A DNA stretch of 64,000 nucleotides from Amoeboaphelidium protococcarum (GCA_023515745.1 JALECJ010000257.1:2854687-2918686); one strand, 5' to 3'. Counted from the first letter of the stretch, positions 1 to 12,664 are shown. A program made the numbers and translations. Notes: a model not told the origin generated them from the letters alone.

Positions 1-343
1 TTTAAAGCTGACAAAGAGAAGCAGTAGCAATTGTAATAGAGTAATGGTATAATGTAGTAGAAGAAGAAGAAGCATTAGGTATCGGATCAAGTGGTGTGGC
101 ATGGAGGTTAGAATCAAATGGGTCTCTATCCATAAGAGCAGACGTAGCGCGTTATTGAGTCTCTTCACATATTGGCAAAGTCACTGCAAAGTGATGGATA
201 GCAACTGTTACGGCGACAATGATTTGCCTCAGTAACAATGCTGTGGTATATGATATGGTCTTAGTGAATAATTGAATCTCTGTATTACACCGCGCTAACA
301 GTTGCTTTAAACGTATATATTTATATAGCATTTTCCTGTTCAT
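1..343 (-). CDS. hypothetical protein, 3' part cut by window edge
   Basis: An ATG at 343 opens a minus-strand frame that stays open to the window edge when TAA and TAG are read as Gln. The first 65 or so residues are basic and contain a hydrophobic stretch that could be one membrane segment. A Ser/Thr-rich part follows. I recognise no family. The frame is open partly because only TGA stops translation in this genome, so it could be chance. It faces away from the CRN/RHS gene that starts at 474. Confidence 0.3.
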
Positions 344-473
344 TTAGCCTTTTGTAGTCAAAATACGCTCTTATCTTAGAAGATTATCATGAAAGTTAAC
401 GTGGGACTCTTAAGCTTCACTTTACTGGCTGAGTCGAGCTGCGGTCATAAAAATCAATCAAAAATACCAACAC

Positions 474-2829
474 ATGACGCCAACTAAAGATACACTGCTG
501 GCGCTATTGAAATTAAAGTAGCTAATTAATATCGCTAATTACTTAGAGGAGAACATTTTAACTTTTGAGGAGGTGATGGCTTTCTCCAAAGCTGAATAAC
601 AAGCTTTCTGCGGCAATCCTATAATTGGAACTGTCATGTACAACCACCTGCATCCACCGGCTTAGATGTCAGTAAATGGCGCGATGAATGTCGATAAACA
701 GCTGCCTTCGCCTGAGCCTAAAGGATAGCGAATAGCAATGGATTGTTCGAGTCTGTTGGAATTTCTTGAACGGTAAATGAGCGATTCGACGAAATTTAAT
801 AGTATCCCTCACGTCCTCAGTAAAGATCACATGATGTTTCCTTTGTCTGGTCGTGATGACGCGCTAAAACATGCTGCAGAGTGTTTGAGAGTCATCTCGC
901 AGCCTATTACTTCAACATCACGGACTGACAGGAGAATCCCTGTGTGTGCTGGATTATCTGGTTTGGGGAAGACGAGAATGTTAGAAGAATGGGAGCAGAT
1001 CTTTGATTTGGCTGGTATCCCTTAAACTACACGACTTGGCGTGCTTGTGCTTTATTACAATGGTTATATGCCACACCCTGTGGAGCGCAGAATGACTATC
1101 GAAGCCTCGTTTGCTTGGCGCTTGCTGCATCGTTGTTTTATTGATGGAAATGGTGACGGATTTGCTGAATGGTTCACTGAATCGTTGCCTGTAAACGGCA
1201 CGTAATTGACACTTCGCTTGGCTCTCGATGTAATTCGCCAGAAGTGGATCAACTTGGGCAGGATCAGGCCAGTAGATACTCTTCATTTATTTCTTGGCGT
1301 CGACGAATATTAGACGATTCATCTTGTCAATGGAGTGAAGAAGGGAAACTAAGAGTTGCTTCAAGATCTGCTAGATGAGTTCGGTGCTATTATGGCTAAT
1401 CCTGACGCTGGTGTACGCATATATCCAATGTTTGCAGGAACCGATCTCTCTGCCATTTCCATTGTCAACCTCGAGGACAGAAGTTTTACGGATGCCAATG
1501 TACCTGCTGACTCAATTCGACGTGGAGACTGCGATCTGTGCAGTTCCAAATGGAGAAAGACTTCTATTGCATGCGCCTGTTCGTAGACACCTGTTTTATC
1601 TTGGTGGAGTTCCACGGTGGGTTACCTAGTATATTTTGTTATTACTGAAGGAGATTTAGAGGATTCCATCAGATTGTATCCGGGATGTTGAAACTATTGA
1701 GAATGCGTTTTTGTTTGTCAAGAATTAGTATGTGGAAATGTGGGGCAAAGGGCTAGGTTCTGATAATTTTATTAAACTTGCTGCGTATGCTTTATCCGGG
1801 TAGTAAGTTGATGAAGAACTTACGGACATTAATGGTATGAGTTGGTCTCGAGTCAGAGACAGCTCTCTTTGTATACTAAGTGATAATTGCGAAGTTCTGA
1901 TTCCATATGCTATTTTGCATCGTATCTCCAAATATCCGCCTAACTTATTTCACGATAACAACGTTCGATGTCTGATATGTTGCATTAAAGGGCTAGTTGA
2001 TAAAGTTGATATGTTAATATACGATAAGTAGCCGTGGTTATTGTGGGAGGTGTTTGGTGCATATTATCATGCGCTGCGTATTAATTCATTTATGATTGTA
2101 GGCCGCCCCATAGTTTAAGTCAAGGAGCTCTTCAAGGGCGCCATAGTCAACGGTTGTGAAGATTATGTTCAATTGAAACCGATGCTGGTATTGGAAACTG
2201 ATGACCACTTTTCTGCAGATATGTCATCGACGTCTTTTGGTAGAAAGGGCAATGATAGTGAAAGACATGACTGGTTGAGAGAGGGCTTAGTTGCTATTAA
2301 CGGGGAGGGAGGTTAAGGAGTCGACATATTTTTTGCGTTGGAGAAATAGTCTGCCGATGGATATGTAGTAGTTACAGACTAGCGCAAACGAGTTGGAGGT
2401 AATAATTTGGGGCTACTTGGCATTTAGAATCTGTTGTAAAAGGCGTAGATTATGCCTCGCATTCTCGCAAGTAATAGCACATTGGTCACCTGCCTGTTTA
2501 GCTGTGTGACAGAAGCTAACGTTCGTGCCACGGATTTGGCCGAGAACAGCGTTGTTGTTGCCTACCGTTAAAGTCGCCGATATCATGGAACTCTGTGGAC
2601 TCATCCTGCATCATCTCCATTCGTGAGAATCAACACGGATCCCGTTTCGTACATTTAGATGGTATTGTCAGGCAGAGATAGCGCAAATTGGCCGGTGCTA
2701 TCCTGGTACAAAGAGAGAGACACCCGTTTAAGTCCATCAATGAACTTGAGGCTTTCGTTCACTAGCAGTAGCTCGATGCGACTCTCATTCCTGACTATGA
2801 ACAGCGGATTTCATTTTGTTGAAATTTGA
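474..2829 (+). CDS. CRN/RHS-type NTPase-nuclease, one frameshift
   Basis: This looks like a Crinkler/retrotransposon-hot-spot (CRN/RHS) type protein: a P-loop NTPase followed by a restriction-endonuclease-like domain. I chose the ATG at 474. The P-loop GLSGLGKT lies near residue 160, FAGTDLSAISI near 325, and the family-typical segment FYLGGVPRWV near 375. The C-terminal part (about 600-780) holds a VVVTDQRKR stretch that could be the nuclease core. The frame shifts by one base at the TTTT run 1484-1487. Removing one T would give a single 784-residue frame ending at TGA 2827. About a dozen in-frame TAA/TAG codons are read as Gln. CRN proteins are known as secreted or nuclear effectors and as selfish-type multigene families, but I see no signal peptide. 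The break may be an assembly error, a real pseudogene or a programmed shift. The following 305 bases to 3134 show no gene. Confidence 0.65.
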
Positions 2830-3134
2830 GGAGACATATTCCTATATTAGCGGACTTGGCGCGTCATTCATTCTATTTTAGTGGTCAATTGCATTTGTCG
2901 CGTCGTCAATGAGTTATTATTACTACCATTGCTGTGGGTGTGAATTGTGTGATTGGTTGGCAGCACGTGTATTTCCATGACAACATGATAACAACTTGCT
3001 TTTTATATATATTTTAATATCGTTCCCATCCATTTGAGCCAGTCATATATTGCTGTTAATCTTAGTAATTTTGCCTTTATCTTAGCCATATCAAAATCTG
3101 TGTCATTGTGTAATTAAATCGTACTCACTATACA

Positions 3135-5534
3135 ATGGATAAATCTGTTCAAATTGTAATCGACCACCTTTAGAGCAAGGATATGCCGGCGCAAGTGCTG
3201 TAATCTCTGGAATATCTGTAATATAACTTTTGGCGTCGTAATTAGTAATTTCTGGCTGGTTTCTTAAAACTTGGTGGCCTAACGTGTCTTATTGATTTGC
3301 TTAGAAATTAGCACTAAACCGCAGCTGGTCAGCTATCTATCAAGAAAGCAAAGTCTGATAGAGTCATAATTCAAATTCATCATAGTGTGCATGGCCCATC
3401 GGTTCTGTATGATGCGTACGAGTCTGTGATCTTCGGTACAGCTGCTGAAGTATTTGGTAAAATGCTGGCTATGGAGTCTTCGTTGATATGCGCGTTGGTA
3501 TCCTAATACCCTTGGCTGGTAAAGACTTTCAGTGATGGTGTGCGCAGTGGTAGTGATATGGAAAAGTATGGTTGCATGGTGGCATTGGATGTATTAGTTC
3601 TCAATTCTACCGTTGTCAGGTCAATGTTGGAAGAGCCTCACCTAATTCGAGCTGTATGTCAGTATATTGCTGATGCCAACTCTGCTAAAGAGGGTAATCA
3701 TTGTCTGCTATCGCGGATGAGATGGAAACTGGCTGCCTGGAGATAGAGTCTGGAGTTATTGACATCTTTATTCATAGACCGTGATGTTGTAGTTTCATCA
3801 AACTCTGATACTACAGTAAGCAAGCTTAGGAGTGATACGAGGCATTTCACTCTTGATTATCAATTAGTTGATACTTTGTGCTCCATTATAACCACTGTCT
3901 GTGATGCCGCGCCATCTGAAAGTGATCAGTAGTTTGGCACAATGTTCAGCGGCCCTGGTTTATTTAAAGGTTCCGCCATCAATATCGGTGACATGGGTTC
4001 AACAATCAGGACGGTGATATTCCTACTGATGAGGCTTGGTTACATGGACTCTGAGTGTAAGGCATACATTATTCGGTATCCAGGGCTATCTGATGGTATA
4101 AAATTGCTAGCTCAGTACATGCAAAACCATGAACACGAAGAGTTGATCAAATTTCTCATGTTTATTGGTATTGGCGCTCCAATGGCTTAAATGAGTGTCC
4201 AAACTGTACTGAAAATGTTGAATTCAAAATCAGCTACGCGCGTGTACAAGGCTCTACTTCTGTTGAGTTGTGATACAACTTTCATGTTGGATAATGAATA
4301 GTGGACATTGGCAGTGCGAAATGAAGAATTATAGTAGAGATTAATTTCGCTCGCCTAATCTGATTGTTTTAATTTGGATGATTTATCATTGATTAAAGGT
4401 CTGCAGTAGAGTGTGTCGAGATCAATCACCTAGTGCAATGGTCAGTTGTCAGCTGTTGATTTAATTCGCTCGCTGTCTCTGAAATCCTTAGGATTGATGT
4501 GCAAGTTTTAGACCAATCTACCCAGAGGTATTCGCAGGAATTTACCAGCCGTTATCTCATTATGCGTTAGTTTAGTAGAGTCTAGAACTGCAGGAGATTT
4601 GCTGAAATGGGCTTCACTTTAATTCATGGCCAACTTGCCATCAAAGTACTTCACAGATAACAGTGTCTCATCATAGATATATAAGATCACTGTGTAAGAG
4701 CTAGGACGCGTCTGTCAATTTAAGCTGAAAGGCAGAGTAACTGGAGCATTGTTTGAGAACCTGAAAGACATGTAATGGCGCTTTGAGTACATCATTAGTT
4801 TAGTGCAAGTACTGTTAGAGTCAACTGTTGATTTGATGGATAGTAAGGCATAGCCGACCGTGTTAAATGCAATAACTAGTCTTATGAAATTTGTCACTGA
4901 TACTTACAGGGAGTAAGATAGCTAACAAGATCGGTATAGACAGTGCGGTACAGAATATAATGATGTGGACGCAGTTTGTGATCCTTAAATTCTGCAGTCA
5001 ATAGTATATCACTCCTTGGTGTTGGTTAAAGAAGTCTCATAGAAATAATAGGTAAAGATTGACGTAGCTCTGCTTGACCAAGTTAACAAATTCGCATCTT
5101 TTAACAATGCTGACGTGTGTTAGATTGCAAAAGAAATCTTAAAGGTGCAAGCGTAGTAGCCGTATGAGAATGTCTAAACATGCAAGATATGGCCGTAATC
5201 ATTGAATCAATAACATCCTTATGATGCTGTTTTGGAATATTAAATGACATTTGGAGATGATTGTTAACTTCCAAGAGTCGATTTCCAAGCTAAAGACTAC
5301 TGCGCAGTCAAAGTTTGCTCCAACTCTAATTGCTGCACCAAGGAGATCAAATGGAAGCAGTTTGTCTCGTGTAAAAATTGCGCTGGTGTTTATTACTGCT
5401 CGAAACATTGCATGAACGGTCATTAGAAGGTCCACGTAAAGAAGTGCGCGGGATCCAATCTATTACTGCCGCTTACTTCCACCATTCCATAAGAATCACC
5501 TAGCATTCCACCCTTATCAAAAGTTGAAGTTTGA
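3135..5534 (+). CDS. MYND zinc-finger protein, helical-repeat body
   Basis: This is a single 799-residue frame from ATG 3135 to TGA 5532 with no intron. The C-terminus (about residues 718-760) carries a MYND zinc finger. It is visible as CSNSNCC, then CKNCAGVYYCSKHC, then H-x3-H-x3-C, which gives the C-x2-C, C-x2-C, C-x3-C and H/C ligand pattern. MYND fingers bind proline-rich peptides in partner proteins. The rest is Leu/Ser-rich and predicted helical by eye, resembling the armadillo-like bodies of fungal MYND proteins, but I cannot assign repeats. At least 35 in-frame TAA/TAG codons occur, including Gln pairs and triplets. The gene follows the CRN/RHS gene on the same strand, with no sign of co-regulation. 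The function is unknown. The finger itself is clear. Confidence 0.75.
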
Positions 5535-5639
5535 TGTCCGAAGTTAATTAAAATATCAAAAATTTCATGTTTTTATATACAAGCAAATTATATCATTTAA
5601 AGCCTTATAGTATGTTGAATACATGCCGCCAATTGACTG

Positions 5640-5645
5640 ACGCGT
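5640..5645. promoter_or_regulatory. ACGCGT motif upstream of Cdc25
   Basis: A palindromic ACGCGT lies about 135 bases before the Cdc25 start codon. The same hexamer recurs before many starts in this window. In yeasts ACGCGT is the MCB element bound by MBF at G1/S; that role here is only inference. Confidence 0.4.
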
Positions 5646-5777
5646 TCTGTTTCAAATATTGTTCATTTCAAATATTAAATTGTGTTTCACGCCTGTAAAC
5701 TTCTTGTTGGAGAACTATTTTGTAGACTATACTATACAGTACATAGATCGATTGCCGGGCTTCTGATATCATTAACA

Positions 5778-7614
5778 ATGCTCACCACCTCATCGCCCGA
5801 TTCGCATACAGTCAGCCTATCGTCTAAAAGCGCTAATACTCATGGGAAGGACAGTAGCAGTCGAAGCGGATTTGTGGCGGATACATCCTCACCTACAATG
5901 ATGGCCAGGTATGATATTATTACAATGATTATCATTAATATCTTTCATGTATCAAATACTGCACACTTATCACTACCGCATATTGTAGTCCTGTCACTAT
6001 GGGATTGAAGCGAAAGTTTATGGCGTTTGCTAGACATGCGGAAGACTCTCTGGCTGGTTTGAATATTAAATGCTCGGCTACTCAGATAGATGAAGATTTC
6101 TCTGACGAGTCACAAGTATCATCAGCGTCAAAATGTTCTACTATGAAAAGCTCAACATCTGCCTCTGATCAAGTCTCTGACATACCAAAGTATAGTTTCA
6201 CATTGCAGCGGCTCTCCCAAACTATAAATGAGAACAGCAATGTTGATAGTCCGTGCTCAAAGTAATTTAAATCCATTCAGTTCATACTAATACCATGATT
6301 GTTATTCACCTTATGGATCTTGTAGAAACGCCTCAGGTTAGAAGAGCATTAATCGCAACTAATATGTAGAAATTGGCCATGTAAGTTTTGTCATTTTGAG
6401 TTTGCTTTATTGTTATGCTCATGATTGATTAATTTAAATCTACGATTGTAGTCTGCTCCTCTACCAGCTATTGTATCCACTCCTAGGGGGAATGCTGGAG
6501 CACAATCGCTCACTCAAGAAGAGCTTACATGGAGTATTCCTCGAAGTCTGTTTGAGCATGGTCCAGCGAGTAAAGTTAGGCGTGTTAGTGGTTAGCAAGC
6601 TGTTTCCTCTGTCTAAAAGACCATGTCTGGTGAGCGTCTATCACTGCCCCATACAACGTGCAAGAAGGCTGCTATCAAGCGAATTAGTGAGTCAACCTTG
6701 TCAGATTTGATAGATGGTAAGTTTCATCAACAGGTTGATAGATTTGTAATTGTGGACTGTCGCTTCAAGTACGAGTACGATGGAGGTCATATCAAGAATG
6801 CAATCAATTTTGATAGAGAAGATGCAATGCTAGAGTACTTTCTCCCATCCGATGGTACATTACCACCTGAGGCGTCAGACTCTAGAACTGCCCTTATATT
6901 TCACTGTGAATTCTCTTAGTGCAGGGCGCCAACATTGTAAGTATCTCGAATGTTTACTAGTTTCTTATGTATAGTATTATCATGGTCAACTGTGTAGTGT
7001 TTAACATCTTCGCGGTAAAGATCGAATGATCAACTAGCTCAATTATCCCCACTTGCATTATCCAGAAATTTATGTATTGGATGGTGGATATTGTTAGTTC
7101 TACACGAATTTCAAGGTATATTTGTGTGTTTTAGTGTCCAAAGTTGTGTAACAATTATTCCCATTATATGTAGAGCTACTGCGATCCTTGTGGATACGTT
7201 TCTATGAATTGCAGCAATCACACAGAGTAACGGAAGGTGGAGAAGTTTAAGAGACATGGAAGTTATATAACTAGAAAATTGCAGTCAAAGAGTTTTGTCT
7301 AGTAATCATCTACGTCTAAGGTGTCTTCAACATAAAAAGATACAGGCGGAGTGAACTCAATAAGAAGCCTTCTACTGAAGAATCAATCCTTCTGCGTAAG
7401 TAAACCGACAAGGGATGATTCTGACCCTTTTAGCTCATCTGGCAATTAGGTGGACAGTTAAAGTAACAAGGATAATAGTACAGAAGATGTGGACTTTGAA
7501 TTTAATTTCACCTCAGAGCCGACATAATAATCCAAGAGTCAAAAGTCTGCTGCCTTGAAAAAGACACTGTTTGATGACAAGGATAGAGTTCGGTCATGGA
7601 ACAGAAGGAAATGA
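5778..7614 (+). CDS. cdc25: Cdc25-type dual-specificity phosphatase
   Basis: Six exons splice cleanly: 5778-5908, 5989-6261, 6326-6380, 6452-6936, 6998-7115 and 7174-7614. All introns are GT-AG and 58-80 bases long. The C-terminal rhodanese-like catalytic domain shows VDCRFKYEYDGGHIKNAINF, the active-site loop HCEFSQCR (Cys near residue 304, the C-x5-R motif) and YPEIYVLDGGY. These are the hallmarks of Cdc25, which removes inhibitory phosphates from the Cdk ATP loop to drive entry into mitosis. The first 230 residues are Ser-rich and low complexity, as expected of the regulatory region. A tail of about 130 residues after the catalytic domain is Ser/Lys-rich. Several Gln codons are TAA/TAG, including one inside the active-site loop (HCEFS-Q-CR), a variable position. 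The gene ends 90 bases from the convergent methyltransferase gene. Confidence 0.93.
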
Positions 7615-7704
7615 AGAATGAGCAGTCATGTTTAGATTGAAATGTATGATGATAATTACAATAATGATGACTAACACTGCCTTTAGTATGAACAAGCTAT
7701 CAAA

Positions 7705-8385
7705 TCACTTTAATCTAGGACTAAACACGTAAACTTGCCTGAGAGGATCATTACATTAATTCTGCTTAGATGTTTCATCGTGCAAAGAGATCAATTGAAA
7801 TTCTCGCCGAAACAGATGATCAAACGCGTCAAATACTTCAGGCCCTATAATGCCGCAGAGTACTATTCTAGTTTCGGGATGACTGTACTTTTAAATCACT
7901 GAACAGAGAAGAGGTACAGATTCGAGATTATACAAACACTCTGCAGCTAAAATTAAATCAAACTGAGAACAAGGCAGCTGCGATGGATTTTTCCAATCCA
8001 AAGCACAAGCAGTTACTGAATCCAGCGATATCGCGTTCTTTACTATATTCTCGGTAATGTACGGCGTTAGAGACTACTAATCAGTAAGAACTACTTGTCT
8101 CGCACCAAGAAAGTGTGCAACTATGCCGCAAATACCATGACACCCAGCTCCGAGTTCAAGAACATTAGAATCATGAATCGCCAGTGTTTACGAGTGATCG
8201 ATCAAGTACTGTGATAATCTGACAGATGAAGACCAGACGCTTCCACCCAGATCACAATCTTCATTCATCCATTCTTCTTGAATGACAATATCCCGATGCA
8301 ATCCATCAAATCGAAACACTCGCTCTAAATTCAAATTATACCCAGATTCACCTTCGCTATCGGACCGCTGCGCATCATTCGCCAT
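7705..8385 (-). CDS. METTL21-like protein lysine methyltransferase
   Basis: This 226-residue frame runs from ATG 8385 to TGA 7705. It is a class I SAM-dependent methyltransferase of the METTL21/Methyltransf_16 group. Visible motifs are VLELGAGCHGICGI (motif I, about residues 72-85), then GARQVVLTDQ (the acidic post-I end), and FDLILAAECLY (motif IV region, about 135-145). These enzymes methylate lysines on chaperones, elongation factors and other non-histone proteins. The particular substrate cannot be told from sequence. Motif I has GAGCHG where GAGTGL is usual. The antisense strand is also largely open because only TGA stops, but it encodes no recognisable protein. The gene is tail-to-tail with Cdc25. 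Confidence 0.85.
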
Positions 8386-9085
8386 TTAAAATGTGTACTA
8401 TGCGGCCTTATTCCTATTAGGAAAGGTTCCTGATCTCTTATTTCTTTCTACCAAATTTGTACGCGTTCTTGTAAAAAGTAATCACGTATATTGTTTGGGC
8501 TTGATGTATTTGAACTTCAACTTACAGGACCTTGGATTGTTAATTCTAGCGACACTTCTCTACCGTAAATCCTTAGTCTTGTAGCAGAACCTCACATGTT
8601 TGATTATATACTGTATATATGCTGAACGTGTGAACATACAAAGTAAATCTCAGTGACACAGCGCCAACGCTATGGTCGCTTGAAACGCGTGCGTTGTGGT
8701 GAGCGCTCTTTCAGTTCACTATAGGGTCTCTGTATAATATACAATTATGTTTATTCATACATTCATTGGTTTGATATCAACCATGGCAAAAAATAATCGC
8801 GTCTGGTGTAAATCAATTGGGGCTTATCATCACTGGCCAACACGCTATGTCTAGAATCGCACAGCGGTTAATTACTGTGCTTTGTCGCATTATAGTCTCT
8901 TTATTTCTATTTAACTATGATACATCTATCGTAGTTATCACTCATATACTGCTTCAAGGTTTGGAAACATCATCGAAAACATCTCTACGGCCTAACTGAG
9001 AGTAGTAGCGATAGTGATATTCTTAAACTTGAGACGCAACTTGAGCATTATTAACCATACTACGCCATCCTATAGTTGGTACATT
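8386..9085. other. intergenic, no gene seen
   Basis: Seven hundred bases lie between the start of the methyltransferase and the end of the LRR gene. Short open frames exist on both strands but resemble nothing. An ACGCGT sits at 8685-8690, about 300 bases upstream of the methyltransferase start, in a GAAACGCGT context repeated elsewhere in the window. Confidence 0.5.
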
Positions 9086-9784
9086 TCATTCACTGATCCA
9101 AATCAACTTTTTACATAAATTTGTGTCAATCGTAATTTAGACAAAGAAATCTTGATTATCAATGGTGCAAAACGGATTTCCAGTCAAATCCAAAAATAAC
9201 AATTTTTTCATGTTCACCAACTTCATTATCTCATCCCGTACTTCTAGCTGATAAATGCTAACACCTTATATTTGATTACGTCTCAGCTGCAATACAAAAC
9301 GGTTAGCAAAATACGCGTCATATTGTTCGATAGTATCTCTAATGAGTTTAACGTCAGCAGATAATAACATGTTACACGATAAATCCAACTGCTTGATTAC
9401 TTAACCTTCAGGCACCATACTTTCTATCAAATTCCCCAATTCATTGCATGTAGGCTTATTATTAAAATCTGTGAAAAACGAAGAACACAGCGCTGCATTA
9501 GACAGGCGAAGGACACCATTCCCAAAAGATCGCTGAGTATGATAGTACTAACCACTACTGACAGATTGCTATCCATTCAAAGCTTCAATCTTTGGAGTAA
9601 GAATCTACTTAACAAAGACGGACATGATGACTTTATCTCTAGGTTCCACCATTTCGATCATATTGCCTAACATCTCGTCATCCGACAATATGTCCTACAA
9701 ATCAAGCTCCCCAAAATAATCGGCCAGGCGCTGAAACTTCTTTTCCTACAAATCATCTAAATCTAATTGATCAAATATTTTCAT
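9086..9784 (-). CDS. leucine-rich-repeat-like small protein
   Basis: This 232-residue frame runs from ATG 9784 to TGA 9086. The N-terminal third is acidic, with a D/L/E-rich start. The second half holds two LRR-like segments: IKQLDLSCNMLLS near residue 135 and KKLLFLDLTGNPFCT near 200. The spacing is irregular, so this may be a short or degenerate LRR fold of the RNI type. No enzyme or signal motif is visible. It starts 151 bases from the divergent CPSF30 gene, so the two may share a promoter. I do not recognise an orthologue. Confidence 0.6.
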
Positions 9785-9935
9785 TTCATAGATAGATAGA
9801 AGTAAGTAGAAGTTATTGGAACAAAAGCTTTAATGATCAACAAAATGGCGCTGAGATCAGATCTACAATCTTTCTCTTTCTTCTTTACGCAAACCGTCCG
9901 ACTCATCACGTGTCTGAAATTTTAGTCAGTTCAGT

Positions 9936-10541
9936 ATGTAGGATATATTAGCACCGGCAAAGGATCTACATTTCGATTTTGAGCCGTACCTAAAGAATGA
10001 ATTGGGGCTGTATATTGGAGAGAATAAGAGGCCGTACTAGGAGATTTGTAAATTCTACTTGAAGGGAAATTGTCGGCATGGAAATCACTGCCAGTATAGA
10101 CACATCAAGCCGGAGAAGATGGTCATGTGTAAGCATTGGCTTCGGAATCTGTGCAAGAAGGGCGATTAGTGTGAGTTTCTGCATGAGTACAATCTGAAGA
10201 GGATGCCCGAGTGCTGGTTCTATGCCAACTATGGTGAATGTACCAATGCCGATTGTATATACCTGCACATTGATGCCGCGAAGAAGACTAAAGAGTGTCC
10301 ATGGTATAATCGTGGATTCTGCAAGCATGGACCTCAGTGTCGTAATAAGCACACGCGATAGATGGTGTGTTAGAATTTTATGACTGGCTTCTGTCCGCTT
10401 GGACCAGAATGTGAACTTGGACATCCGAAATTTGAGGTACATGACTTTGTAAATAATAACAAGGATGGTGGTGCGCATGGCTTCTCTCGTAATGATAAAT
10501 ACTAGCCTAATCATCATTATTAGTAGTAAAGATAAAATTGA
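9936..10541 (+). CDS. YTH1: CPSF30/Yth1, CCCH zinc-finger cleavage-polyadenylation factor
   Basis: This 201-residue frame runs from ATG 9936 to TGA 10539. Five CCCH zinc fingers follow each other: CKFYLKGNCRHGNHCQYRH, CKHWLRNLCKKGDQCEFLH, CWFYANYGECTNADCIYLH, CPWYNRGFCKHGPQCRNKH and CQNFMTGFCPLGPECELGH. The N-terminus has the family's FDFEPYLKNELGL region. CPSF30 binds the AAUAAA signal and couples cleavage to polyadenylation, so this is a core nuclear mRNA 3' processing gene. The C-terminus is short and ends in His/Gln, as in fungal Yth1; the longer metazoan form has a zinc knuckle here. Many Gln codons are TAG/TAA, including the residue after EPYL...NKRPY. Confidence 0.95.
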
Positions 10542-10605
10542 AAGGTCTAGATATTATTGTAGTTTGTAAATGATGAATTGAACATAGTAGCTTAATTTAG
10601 TATTG

Positions 10606-12360
10606 TCACTTTTTGTATGGTCCTAGAGGCATCTTGAACCACTTGGGCACTTTTCTATCACTTGCACCATCTTTCGATTGACTATCACCTCTATTAGATA
10701 AATACTACTAAGACGATTACGATCTCTTTGAGTTACTACTTTCATACTGAGACGTAGCATCATTATTGCGATCTACACCGTCTGATTAACCGCCAATAGA
10801 TGCGGACGAATTAGACTACAGATTGTCTGCTGATTATGATGAAGATTGAGCCCATTCAGCTAGTGATGGATGTACTGGAAGGTCTGTAAGCTTCTCCATC
10901 ACAGCATTTGACAAGAATTACTTTCCTTTAACTCTGCTCTAATCTATTAAGCCAACATGGACCACGGCAGATGGAGACAGACCAGATTTATACAATGTGC
11001 TTCTCGATGATTTATCAAGCCTTTTCATCGGTGGAGCTGTGAATAGATAATACTTATCCACAAGATCCTAAGAGTAAAGGCATCCATCCATGAAGCGGTA
11101 TAAATCTGCAATTGTGCTCACGGACGATTCAAATAAAGTCTCCACCATGATTTATTGCTCTTAAAACTTGAATCTTATAACAGCGTGTGGATACTTTCTC
11201 TCCTTCTCCATATCCATCTTATCTCTAAGTGCCTTGGTAAGCAGAGGCTAATCGGTGCTATTCTTTGCAGCACTCTACTACATTATAGTCTTCAAGTCAC
11301 CAGCAGATATTTCATAATATGAATCTGGTAGATTTAGATTAGTGGCAGATGGTTGATTATCGCTAATTCTATACACTTTTATATCACCAACACCAGCCTT
11401 TGCCCCACTCTTCACATCATCCTATTGTTAAGAAGAATGTTAAACCACAGAATCATCTTTTATCACGTTTTAACTGATAGCTTACTTCTACTCAATCTGT
11501 TATCCCGAAGAATCTACTAATGTACTCTCATTCTACTGCAACTGTAACTAAGACTTGAGAGCGGTAGTCTATGATTATGATGATGAAGTTGTTAAAACTT
11601 CCTAGTTAATTCCAGCTTTGCGACCTTCAGTCTAGCTTTGGTAAATCTAAATAAACCTCTGGGCCTATTCTAACGACATTTCACTCTGTTTGAAAGAGCA
11701 TCGCAACAACACATTGCCACTATTCACACCTATAAATGACAGAGTAGTTGCCGACAGCTATTACAGCGTGTTAAACTCTCTATTAGCTACCAAGATTACA
11801 GGTTGCAAGTACGATGGATCCTTCTTCTAATCTGTAAGCTTTAACAAATTACCAATAGATTTCTTGGCTCCATGACTTTTATAAAGAATTGACTGATTAC
11901 TTGAAGCAGATGATTGTTGATCTTCAAACTTTAGCAAAATGTCCAACAATGTACAAGTAGATGGAAACTATGACTTTAATCGCGCATCTTCCAACTGCAA
12001 TGCAACCAGAACTGATTATGCATTACCAGCAGCGTTGGACGACAATACTGAAGACTAGCCATGAGCCGCGTTCCCCAAAGTCAACTACACAAGATCAAGC
12101 CGAGAATTCAGAGGAATATTAGCATAGCGCAGACTGAGTGATAAGTCTAGCAATTAACTACCACCACTCTTCTTACTACCACCGCCTGCAGCATTACTAC
12201 TGCTTTTATTATTACTGATAGTTATCCACTTGAGACCAAACATAGATTCATCATTCAACTTCAGCAACTGACAAGCCTCCACTTTAATCTAATTCAGAAC
12301 AGAATTCGGAGACGCTTTCACCTTGACACTTTTACCATTATAGTGCACATTCACAGACAT
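10606..12360 (-). CDS. TUG/ASPSCR1-type UBX-domain protein
   Basis: This single 584-residue frame runs from ATG 12360 to TGA 10606. The N-terminus (about 1-110) matches the TUG ubiquitin-like domain: VHYNGKSVKVKASPNSVLNQ, a middle LKW, then LDLSLSLRYANIPLNS. The UBX domain lies at about 390-475, seen as VIRFKFQEQQIMVETLF and later LFTAPPMKRLDKSS with the SPSAVVHVGL end. Proteins of this family (ASPSCR1, plant PUX1, yeast Ubx4) bind the AAA ATPase p97/Cdc48 and disassemble its hexamer or act in membrane traffic and proteasome routing. The region between the domains is Gln- and Ser-rich and unusually full of TAG/TAA. It ends 65 bases from the convergent CPSF30 gene. Confidence 0.85.
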
Positions 12361-12465
12361 GATCAATTTTCAATAATTTATTTCTGTAGCTTCAGCAATG
12401 TTTAAAAATGTACAAGAGTTATACGAAATTGCTAACGAAGGTTCGTTAAACTCAAAACCAACGAG

Positions 12466-12471
12466 ACGCGT
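12466..12471. promoter_or_regulatory. ACGCGT motif upstream of TUG/UBX gene
   Basis: ACGCGT lies about 105 bases upstream of the start at 12360, inside a GAGACGCGTTAACG context. It matches the other promoter copies in the window. Confidence 0.4.
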
Positions 12472-12664
12472 TAACGATGAGAAGAAATGTGAAATCGAGG
12501 AGAATTGAATAAGAGAACGTTTTTCGATAAAGCTGCAAGTGAGGGAAATGCCTAGAGGAGAGGAACGCGAAAAACATCAGGCAGGCAATAAAGAGATAGC
12601 ATTAAAAGGCCTAAATACAGTAATTTCATTCTATGTGAAAATTCACCAACAACTAATAAACATC

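Noticed and set aside
7618-8222. Two-exon coiled-coil protein on the plus strand
   Set aside because: It splices well by eye, but the opposite strand encodes a clear METTL21-like methyltransferase over the same bases. With one stop codon, antisense frames stay open by chance.
8700-8730. T7-promoter-like CACTATAGGG
   Set aside because: It is a partial chance match in a eukaryotic spacer with no phage context.
9990-10517. Long minus-strand open frame opposite CPSF30
   Set aside because: It is an antisense shadow of five CCCH zinc fingers, with no motifs of its own.
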